In this document: piece after piece, positions 5,662 through 12,194 of the stretch | Layout: every line of letters starts with the position of its first letter | Numbering within the stretch: the stretch's first letter is position 1 | Source: CAZTZY01 sp964617765 | GTDB taxonomy: Bacteria > Pseudomonadota > Gammaproteobacteria > Pseudomonadales > DT-91 | Reading direction: 5' to 3' | DNA: 12,194 bases | NCBI GenBank assembly: GCA_964617765.1 | Contig: CAZTZY010000087.1 | Location: 1-12,194, forward strand | Position numbers and translations under genes: made by a program | The notes under the pieces: model-generated | Seen by the model: only the letters and a program-made list of their open reading frames with translations | The model's database searches: none | Told to the model about the DNA's origin: nothing

Positions 5662-8600
5662 ATGATTAACAAGATCATTACCTGGTGCTGGAATCACAGT
5701 AAATTTACCCTGCTGATGACGGTTATGCTGAGCGGCTGGGGACTGTATTGCCTGAAGAATATCAAGGTGGATGCCATACCTGATTTGTCGGAAACGCAGG
5801 TCATTATTTTTTCCGAATGGATGGGCCGCAGCCCAGACCTGATTGAAGCGCAAATTACCTATCCATTGGTCAGCACCTTGCTTTCTGCTCCCAAGGTAAA
5901 AGTGGTTCGCGGGTTTTCCATGTTTGGCATGTCGTTTGTGTATGTGATCTTTGATGAGGATACCGATAATTACTGGGCGCGCGCCCGTGTACTGGAGTAT
6001 TTGTCGAAAATCAGTGGGCAGATGCCTAATGGTGTGACACCAACGATAGGGCCGGATGCTTCCGGCGTGGGCTGGGTGTTCCAGTATGCGTTGGTGGATA
6101 AATCAGGGCAATACAATCTTGCCCAGATAAAAACATTCCAGGACTGGTATCTCAAATATTGGCTCAGTGCTGTGCCGGGTGTGGCAGAGGTAGCCAGTGT
6201 GGGCGGCTTTGATAAACAATATCAGGTGGAGGTAGATCCTAACCGTTTGGCTGCGTTTAATTTGTCCCTGGATAGAGTCATTGCTGCCATTCGTAAAAGC
6301 AATAATGATGTCGGTGGCCGTACACTCGAAGTGTCAGAGCGTGAATATTATGTACGGGGTTTGGGTTATGTAAAAGACCCTAAAGACCTGGAAGGCATTG
6401 CCATCGGTGTTGGCCCCGATGCCACGCCCATTCGCCTTTCTGATGTGGCCAGGGTTTCTTTGGGGCCCAATATCCGTCGTGGCATTTCTGATCTCAATGG
6501 GCTTGGTGATACCGTTGGCGGCGTAGTCGTTATGCGTCAGGGTGAAGACGTGTCACGTGTCATTGCTGCCGTCAAAAACAAGCTGGCTGAAGTGCAGGGC
6601 GCTTTTCCTCCGGGTCTTGAGTTGCAAATCGTCTATGACCGTTCGGATTTAATCCACCAGGCGGTGAAAACACTGCAAGATAATCTCATTGAAGAGATTA
6701 TTCTGGTTTGTATTGTGATCATGGTCTTCCTGTTTCATCTGCGTAGTACCTTGGTGGTTGTCATCACGTTACCGTTGTCCATATTGGTGTCACTGATACC
6801 CATGTATTACCTGGATATCAGCCTCAATATCATGTCGCTGGGCGGCATCATTCTGGCGGTAGGGGATATTGTTGATGGGGTGGTCGTGTTTATTGAAAAT
6901 ACCCACAAAAAAATCGCCGCATCAGACGGCAGTAAACCGCGTCAGGCCCTGGTACTGGAAGCCTGCCAGGAACTGGGGCCCTCCATTTTTTCAGCATTAT
7001 TAATTATCAGTGTATCGTTTCTGCCGATATTTGCCTTGCAGGCTGAAGAAGGCAAACTGTTTCACCCCCTGGCGTATACCAAAACCTTTGCCATGATTGC
7101 GGCCGCCCTGGTATCCATCACCATAGTGCCTATTTTGATTGCGTTTTTCAGCAAGGGAAACATTCGGGACGAAAACAGAAATCCCGTTAATCGGGTTTTG
7201 CAGGCAATGTATACCCCGGTATTGCAATGGGCTCTAACACATATAAAAAGCGTTTTTTGCGGTACGATCATTGTGGTAGGGCTGGCCACGGCAGCTTTTT
7301 TACGACTGGGTTCTGAATTCATGCCGCCGTTATGGGAAGGGGATTTATTTTATATGCCCATTACGGTGCCCGGTATTTCTGTAACTGCAGCCCAGGATAT
7401 TTTGACGCGTCAAAACAAGGCACTTAAGACCATCCCGGAAGTGGTCTCAACCTTTGGCAAGGCCGGGCGTTTTGAAACGGCAACAGATCCTGCGCCTTTA
7501 TCCATGTTTGAATATACGATTCGCCTGAAACCGCCGGAACAATGGCGCGAAGGACTTACCCAGGAGCAGTTGTTGGCCGAGCTGGATGAAGCGGTTTCTG
7601 TGCCAGGACTGAATCGTGCCTGGACCAAACCTGTGCGTGGTCGTATCGATATGCTGTCAACCGGCATCCGTACGCCAGTGGGGGTCAAGATTTTTGGGCC
7701 TGATTTAAAAGTGATTGAAGCGATCGGTCAGCAAATCGAATCGGCACTGAACAAGGTAAAGGGCACACGCAGTGTTTATGCCGAGCGCATAAGTGGTGGT
7801 TACTATATCGATTTTGAACCCAATAAAGAAGCGTTAGCACGATACGGGCTAACGACGGGTGATGTGCAAATGGTGATTGAGACTGCAATTGGTGGCATGG
7901 ATGTGGCGGAAACGGTAGAAGGTCGCGAGCGTTATTCCATCAGTGTGCGTTATCCGCGCGAGTTGCGTGATGATGTTGAAAAAATCGAACGTATCCTGGT
8001 CGCCTCACCTGTTGGCGTGAATGTGCCATTGGGACAATTGGGCAAGCTTGTCAGTCGTATGGGGCCACCCATGTTATTGGATGAAAATGGTTCTTTGGCA
8101 GGTTATGTTTATATCGATTTGCTGGGTCGGGATGCAGGCGGCTATGTCAATGATGCTAAAAAGGCCATTGCCAGTTCGGTCACTATTCCTTCAGGCTATT
8201 TCATCACCTGGACGGGTCAATATGAATATCTCGCCCGTATGCAGCAACGCATGCTGGTGATCATGCCGCTGACACTACTGTTAATATTTGGCTTCCTGTA
8301 TTTCAGTATGCGTTCTACCGTCAAAGCTCTGGTGGTGATGGCTTCAGTTCCCTTATCGCTCAGTGGCGGTATATTGCTGATGTGGTTCCTTGGTTATAAC
8401 ACCAGTGTCGCTGTGTGGGCAGGCGCTATTGCCTTGATTGGTGTAGCTGTTGAGACAACCTTGATCATGATGGTCTATCTCGACCAAAGCTGGCAGCAGT
8501 GGCAAGATTCCGGGCGCCTGTTGTCAATACATGACGGTGTTGCTGCCATTGTGGAAGGCAGTAAAAACAGTTTGCGTTCGGTATTGATGGCTGTGTCCAT

Positions 8601-8772
8601 GAATGTGTTCGGCTTGATGCCGGTTATGTTGGCTACCGGCATTGGCGCTGATGTGATGAAAACCATTGCTTCGCCGATGATGGGCGGCCTGTTCTCGTTA
8701 ACCTTTTTAACATTGCTAGTTATCCCCTGTGTGTATTGCAGTCTTTATGGGCGGCGATTGACTCGTATTTGA
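5662..8772 (+). CDS. CusA-type HME-RND copper/silver efflux pump
   Basis: This 1036-residue inner-membrane proton antiporter has the full RND layout: TM1 near 14-32, a periplasmic loop, TM2-6 at about 345-495, TM7 near 530-548, a second loop, and TM8-12 at about 863-1030. The family motif DAIPDLSETQVI follows TM1. Methionines M565, M615 and M664 align at a constant offset of 8 with the copper-binding M573, M623 and M672 of E. coli CusA (numbers from memory), supporting Cu(I)/Ag(I) rather than Zn/Co/Cd as substrate. The TM4 proton-relay segment reads AVGDIVDGVVVFIEN: D405 and E412 match CusA, but D402 replaces the usual small residue and G406 replaces alanine. The gene starts 6 bases after cusB, with a GAAGTGAG sequence upstream. 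The length is as expected, with no frameshift. The specificity call is strong though not certain because of the TM4 changes. Confidence 0.95.
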   Translation: MINKIITWCWNHSKFTLLMTVMLSGWGLYCLKNIKVDAIPDLSETQVIIFSEWMGRSPDLIEAQITYPLVSTLLSAPKVKVVRGFSMFGMSFVYVIFDEDTDNYWARARVLEYLSKISGQMPNGVTPTIGPDASGVGWVFQYALVDKSGQYNLAQIKTFQDWYLKYWLSAVPGVAEVASVGGFDKQYQVEVDPNRLAAFNLSLDRVIAAIRKSNNDVGGRTLEVSEREYYVRGLGYVKDPKDLEGIAIGVGPDATPIRLSDVARVSLGPNIRRGISDLNGLGDTVGGVVVMRQGEDVSRVIAAVKNKLAEVQGAFPPGLELQIVYDRSDLIHQAVKTLQDNLIEEIILVCIVIMVFLFHLRSTLVVVITLPLSILVSLIPMYYLDISLNIMSLGGIILAVGDIVDGVVVFIENTHKKIAASDGSKPRQALVLEACQELGPSIFSALLIISVSFLPIFALQAEEGKLFHPLAYTKTFAMIAAALVSITIVPILIAFFSKGNIRDENRNPVNRVLQAMYTPVLQWALTHIKSVFCGTIIVVGLATAAFLRLGSEFMPPLWEGDLFYMPITVPGISVTAAQDILTRQNKALKTIPEVVSTFGKAGRFETATDPAPLSMFEYTIRLKPPEQWREGLTQEQLLAELDEAVSVPGLNRAWTKPVRGRIDMLSTGIRTPVGVKIFGPDLKVIEAIGQQIESALNKVKGTRSVYAERISGGYYIDFEPNKEALARYGLTTGDVQMVIETAIGGMDVAETVEGRERYSISVRYPRELRDDVEKIERILVASPVGVNVPLGQLGKLVSRMGPPMLLDENGSLAGYVYIDLLGRDAGGYVNDAKKAIASSVTIPSGYFITWTGQYEYLARMQQRMLVIMPLTLLLIFGFLYFSMRSTVKALVVMASVPLSLSGGILLMWFLGYNTSVAVWAGAIALIGVAVETTLIMMVYLDQSWQQWQDSGRLLSIHDGVAAIVEGSKNSLRSVLMAVSMNVFGLMPVMLATGIGADVMKTIASPMMGGLFSLTFLTLLVIPCVYCSLYGRRLTRI

Positions 8773-8781
8773 GGTGTTGTT

Positions 8782-11499
8782 ATGGATGAGGGAAAAAATA
8801 ACAGCACACCTTTATGGCATCAATTACCATTGGACGCGGTATTAAGAGAGCTGGGAACCAGCCCTGAAGGTTTGACTGTCGTTCAGGTGCAGCAGCGACT
8901 TTTGTCTAACGGACCTAATTTGCTGCATGAAAACAAGGGCATCAGCGCGCTGGCGATTTTTCTGTCGCAATTCAAAAGTCTCATCATCTGGATTCTTCTT
9001 GTCGCTGCCATTATTTCCGGTGTTGTCGGTGAAATACTGGATATGTTTGCCATTGTGGCGATTGTCATACTCAATGCGGTTCTCGGATTTTACCAGGAGT
9101 ATAAAGCTGAACAATCGATAGCCGCGCTTAAAAAAATGACCGCACCGCAGGCCAAGGTTCGTCGTAATAATCAGGTATCAATTATTCCCGCCGCAGAGGT
9201 TGTGCCCGGTGATATCCTGGAACTGGAGGCGGGTGATCTGGTGGTGGCTGATGCACGATTAATCCGGGCGGCCAATATGCAGTGTATTGAAGCGGCGCTA
9301 ACAGGTGAATCAGAAGCGGTAAATAAACAGGCGGATGACATGTTGCCATTAGCTACCCCGTTGGGTAGTCGCGATAATATGGTATTTGTAGGCACCAGTG
9401 TAGCAAATGGTGTTGCTACAGCGGTAGTCGTGGCAACCGCAATGAAAACCGAGCTTGGCCAAATCGCCCATTTGATTCAAGAGGCTGGCAGTGAATCAGG
9501 TACACCATTACAAAAGAAGCTGGATGCTTTTGGGCGTGTCCTGGTGTGGATAGCGTTATCGGTTGTTTTTTTCCTGTTTGTGTTGGGTATGTGGCGTGGT
9601 GATGCCCCGATGGAATTGCTGATGACGGCGGTCAGTCTTGCTGTGGCTGCTGTGCCAGAAGGTTTGCCGGCAGTCGTCAGCGTGGCTTTGGCGTTGGGCG
9701 TTATGCGCATGACACGTCGTGGTGCCCTGGTCAGAAAGTTACATGCCGTTGAAACATTGGGTTCTACCACGGTTATCTGTACCGATAAGACAGGCACATT
9801 AACTGTCGGTGAAATGACCGTGCGTGCCTTGTTCGTAGCAGATCAATATTACGATATTTTGGGGGAGGGGTACGAACCCAAGGGTGATATTCTGCTTCGG
9901 AATAACAAAATAGATATATCTCAAGATCCATCGTTGAACTTGTTGACGTCAATTTTAATGGGTTGCAATAATGCTCATTTGCAGCAGCACGATAATGACT
10001 GGAAGGTGATTGGTGATCCCACGGAGGGAGCCATGTTGGTGGCCGCCATCAAGGCAGGAGGCAATGTTACTATTTTCGAGCAGCAGTTTCCAAAATGCCG
10101 TGAATTGCCTTTTGATTCCAATCGCAAGCGCAGTTCGATTATTCGCCGTATGCCTGATAGCCAACTGCGTGTCATGGTTAATGGTGCTCCCGATATGCTG
10201 TTGCAGCAATGCACGCAGATACATACTGGCAACGGTGTTCGTTTGCTCACAGATGAGGATCGACAAAACATTATTGCGCAAAACCAGTTGATGGCACAGC
10301 GTGCCTTGCGGGTATTAGGCTCTGCTTATAGAGATATAGGTAAGGCGATAGATGGAGAGGTAAGTGCCGATAATATTGAACAGGAACTGGTCTTTGTTGG
10401 TTTGACAGGTATGTATGATCCGCCTCGTGCCGAGGTGAAAGTTGCTGTCAGCAAATGCCATACGGCGGGCATTCGCGTCGTCATGATTACCGGAGATCAT
10501 CCACATACAGCGATGGCCATTGCCAATAAACTGGGTATTACAGCTGCAGAAGATCAGGTCATGACTGGGCCAGAGCTGGACCAGTTAAATGATGAAGAAT
10601 TACAGCAGCGTGTAGGCAAGGTGGCAGTTTATGCCCGTGTCACGGCGGCCCACAAACTGCGCATCGTACGAGCCTGGAAATCTAACAAGGCTATAGTAGC
10701 GATGACAGGTGACGGGGTTAATGATGCCCCGGCCATTGAAGGTGCTGATATCGGTATCGCCATGGGTCGTAGCGGTACTGAAGTCACCAAACAATCCTCC
10801 GATATTGTTATTACCGATGATAACTTTGCCACTATAGTTGCCGCTATCGAAGAGGGGCGTGGTATTTACGTCAATATACGCAAAACCCTGCAATATTTAC
10901 TGGCGGGTAACCTGGCGGAAATATTGTTCATGGCTTTCTGTATTGTGCTGGCCTTGCCGATCCCCTTGTTACCCATTCACTTGTTGTGGATCAACCTGGT
11001 TACGGATGGACTTCCTGCCTTGTGTCTGGCGACAGATCCGGTGGATCCCGATGTCATGCAACGCCCGCCGCGCCAACCTGATGAGAAAATCACCAATGCT
11101 TCATTCCTGGGTATGATGTTTCTAACGGGCATACTTACAGCAGGTGTGGCGTTTGTCGTGTATTGGCATTCTTTACAAACCGAGAGCATGGAAATGGCAC
11201 GTACCGAAGCGTTTGCTGTTCTGGTGTTTGCGGAATTATTGCGTTCCTTCGGAGCGCGTAGTGAAACCAGGCCAGTCTGGAAAATTTCCCTGCGTACCAA
11301 TATGATGCTAGTGGCGGTGGTGACAATAAGTTTCGGTTTACAGGTGTGGAGCCATCACCAAACTATGCTCGGCCAATTTTTAAAAACATCAGCTTTACCA
11401 CTGGATGACTGTTTAATGCTATTGTTGGTGGGTGCGATTCCGCTATTGGTTTTGGAAGTCTTTAAAGTGGCAAAAAACCATGTTTGGTGGTCGCGTTAA
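8782..11499 (+). CDS. P2A-type (SERCA/PMR1-like) calcium or manganese P-type ATPase
   Basis: This 905-residue cation pump starts 9 bases after cusA; its binding site GAGGTG overlaps the cusA stop, so it belongs to the same operon. Domains in order are an N-terminal cation-ATPase domain (about 10-75), an actuator with TGES at 174-177, phosphorylation site D335 in CTDKTGTLT, an ATP domain, the hinge TGDGVNDAPA (D644, D648), and a C-terminal six-helix region. Calcium ligands of SERCA are all present: V288, A289, V291 and E293 (AAVPEGLP) in TM4, N710 and E713 in TM5, N738, T741 and D742 in TM6, and E818 in TM8. Both SERCA calcium sites therefore appear intact. There is no CPC motif and no heavy-metal-binding domain, so it is not a copper ATPase. 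The nucleotide-binding KGAP motif reads NGAPD, with N467 in place of the usual lysine. Ca2+ or Mn2+ export is inferred. Confidence 0.92.
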   Translation: MDEGKNNSTPLWHQLPLDAVLRELGTSPEGLTVVQVQQRLLSNGPNLLHENKGISALAIFLSQFKSLIIWILLVAAIISGVVGEILDMFAIVAIVILNAVLGFYQEYKAEQSIAALKKMTAPQAKVRRNNQVSIIPAAEVVPGDILELEAGDLVVADARLIRAANMQCIEAALTGESEAVNKQADDMLPLATPLGSRDNMVFVGTSVANGVATAVVVATAMKTELGQIAHLIQEAGSESGTPLQKKLDAFGRVLVWIALSVVFFLFVLGMWRGDAPMELLMTAVSLAVAAVPEGLPAVVSVALALGVMRMTRRGALVRKLHAVETLGSTTVICTDKTGTLTVGEMTVRALFVADQYYDILGEGYEPKGDILLRNNKIDISQDPSLNLLTSILMGCNNAHLQQHDNDWKVIGDPTEGAMLVAAIKAGGNVTIFEQQFPKCRELPFDSNRKRSSIIRRMPDSQLRVMVNGAPDMLLQQCTQIHTGNGVRLLTDEDRQNIIAQNQLMAQRALRVLGSAYRDIGKAIDGEVSADNIEQELVFVGLTGMYDPPRAEVKVAVSKCHTAGIRVVMITGDHPHTAMAIANKLGITAAEDQVMTGPELDQLNDEELQQRVGKVAVYARVTAAHKLRIVRAWKSNKAIVAMTGDGVNDAPAIEGADIGIAMGRSGTEVTKQSSDIVITDDNFATIVAAIEEGRGIYVNIRKTLQYLLAGNLAEILFMAFCIVLALPIPLLPIHLLWINLVTDGLPALCLATDPVDPDVMQRPPRQPDEKITNASFLGMMFLTGILTAGVAFVVYWHSLQTESMEMARTEAFAVLVFAELLRSFGARSETRPVWKISLRTNMMLVAVVTISFGLQVWSHHQTMLGQFLKTSALPLDDCLMLLLVGAIPLLVLEVFKVAKNHVWWSR

Positions 11500-11524
11500 C
11501 CTTGCCTATTACACATTCTCGATG

Positions 11525-11804
11525 AATGCCTCACTCTTTCATGTGCCCAGCCTGGTTTTGCCCAAAGTGTTAAAACAGTTGCATGATGCCTTGCGGGTGA
11601 ATGGCATTTTATTTTCATCGAACCCGCGGGGTTCAGGTGAAGGCTGGTCGGGCAACCGTTATGGTCATTACATGGAAGTGGAGGAAAGCCGGCGTTATTG
11701 GGAGGAGGCCGGTTTCGAGATTGTTGATGTGTATTAATCGGCCACAAGGATTGCCGTTAGAGCAACAGCCGTGGCTGGCGATGGTGAGCCGGCGTGTGGA
11801 TTAG
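11525..11804 (+). pseudogene. 5'-truncated, frameshifted methyltransferase copy (right direct repeat)
   Basis: This is a second copy of the last 92 codons of the methyltransferase gene at 1010-1621, in the same orientation. The first 111 codons are missing; similarity fades a few codons left of 11525, where the 3' flank of the ATPase gene takes over. One extra A at 11736-11737 creates a TAA at 11735-11737 inside the codon for the second Tyr of VDVYY. Past that point the old frame continues (RPQGLPLEQQPWLAMVSRR) to its former stop at 11802-11804. Of 18 base substitutions relative to the intact copy, 15 are silent; the others give F to Y, K to Q and G to D. It cannot encode a working enzyme. 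A frame open from the end of the ATPase gene runs into it, but that is incidental. Confidence 0.9.
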
Positions 11805-11925
11805 GGTGGTGAACTTGAGGGTGATATCTGTAAGCATTTACTAATAGGTAGTTGAGCCGGTTATTTAGGGTGGATGGAGTGGGTGTTCGGTTGTTGTTTT
11901 TGATTTGTTATAAAAAGGAGAATAA

Positions 11926-12194
11926 ATGAAAAAAATTATAAGCATAATAACAGTCATTATTGTTATTTTGGCATTGGTGCATGCTGGAAATTTTATAGAT
12001 ATTAAAATGCCATTTAAGCTATTTTCGGTGATTTTTATTGGTATTTGTTTCGCTGTTTTTGTTGTAATTACTTATGTGCTGAATAAGTTATTTAAAAGGT
12101 TTTTAACGAGAAGATGCTGGCGATGGCCAGCTATATTCATATTGTATATTGCATTGATAATTTCATATGTATGGTTACATTTTCCTCGGCGGAT
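11926..12194 (+). CDS. Small inner-membrane protein, partial (runs off the window)
   Basis: The frame is open for 89 codons to the window edge with no stop, so this is the 5' part of a gene. A strong AGGAG at 11916-11920 lies 5 bases before the ATG. The visible protein is almost entirely membrane: a hydrophobic N-terminal helix at about 4-20 (IISIITVIIVILALVHA, which might also be a signal anchor), a second at about 34-51, a basic stretch (KLFKRFLTRRCWRW) at about 54-67, and a third helix at about 69-85. The basic stretch suggests a cytoplasmic loop. I do not recognise the family. It is AT-rich, like the gene at 232-918 and unlike the copper genes, which places it outside the island. Confidence 0.7.
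   Translation, partial: MKKIISIITVIIVILALVHAGNFIDIKMPFKLFSVIFIGICFAVFVVITYVLNKLFKRFLTRRCWRWPAIFILYIALIISYVWLHFPRR

Noticed and set aside
8782..11499. Copper-transporting P1B ATPase (CopA) reading of the last operon gene
   Set aside because: There is no CPC motif, no N-terminal metal-binding domain and no HP motif; the PEGLP and NLVTDGLPA motifs place it in P2A.
11805..11925. Terminator or mobile-element end after the truncated methyltransferase copy
   Set aside because: Only imperfect short pairings are visible, with no stem plus T-run and no inverted repeat matching another part of the window.

Overview
The window looks like accessory DNA from a gammaproteobacterium (inferred from the Cus-type efflux genes, gene order and intergenic sequence; genus not resolved). 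Its core is a copper-handling island of roughly 10 kb. The two edges (about 1-930 and 11.9 kb to the end) are AT-rich and carry orphan genes unlike the core in composition.

Layout: 1-231 has no convincing gene. 232-918 encodes an AT-rich, signal-peptide-bearing orphan. 1010-1621 is an intact class I SAM-dependent methyltransferase gene. 1622-2105 is a long intergenic stretch with an AT-rich hairpin, a frameshifted reverse-strand relic and small dyads just before the next gene. 2106-2459 encodes a Csp3-like cytosolic copper-storage protein with 18 cysteines. 2663-3010 encodes a small helical periplasmic protein rich in His and Met, preceded by a perfect FNR/Anr box. A strong 58-nt hairpin follows. 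The tightly packed genes 3116-11499 encode a CusC-type outer-membrane channel, a CusB-type adaptor, a CusA-type RND pump carrying the copper/silver methionine triad, and a P2A-type (SERCA/PMR1-like) cation ATPase. 11525-11804 is a 5'-truncated, frameshifted second copy of the methyltransferase gene. 11926 to the end is the start of a small membrane protein gene.

How it may work together (inference): Csp3 would buffer Cu(I) in the cytosol, and CusCBA would carry Cu(I)/Ag(I) from the periplasm or inner membrane out of the cell. No CusF gene is present; the small periplasmic protein occupies the place where a metallochaperone would be expected. The last gene is not a copper ATPase: it has the complete SERCA set of calcium ligands, so a Ca2+ (or Mn2+) pump appears to be co-expressed with copper export. 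No CusRS, CueR or CsoR regulator and no P1B copper ATPase lies in the window. The FNR/Anr box suggests induction under low oxygen.

The two methyltransferase copies are direct repeats 10,182 bp apart at about 93% identity. An intact upstream copy and a 5'-truncated downstream copy are what a single-crossover (Campbell-type) insertion of a circular element into this gene would leave. Of the 18 substitutions between the copies, 15 are silent, so the broken copy descends from a gene that was functional until recently.
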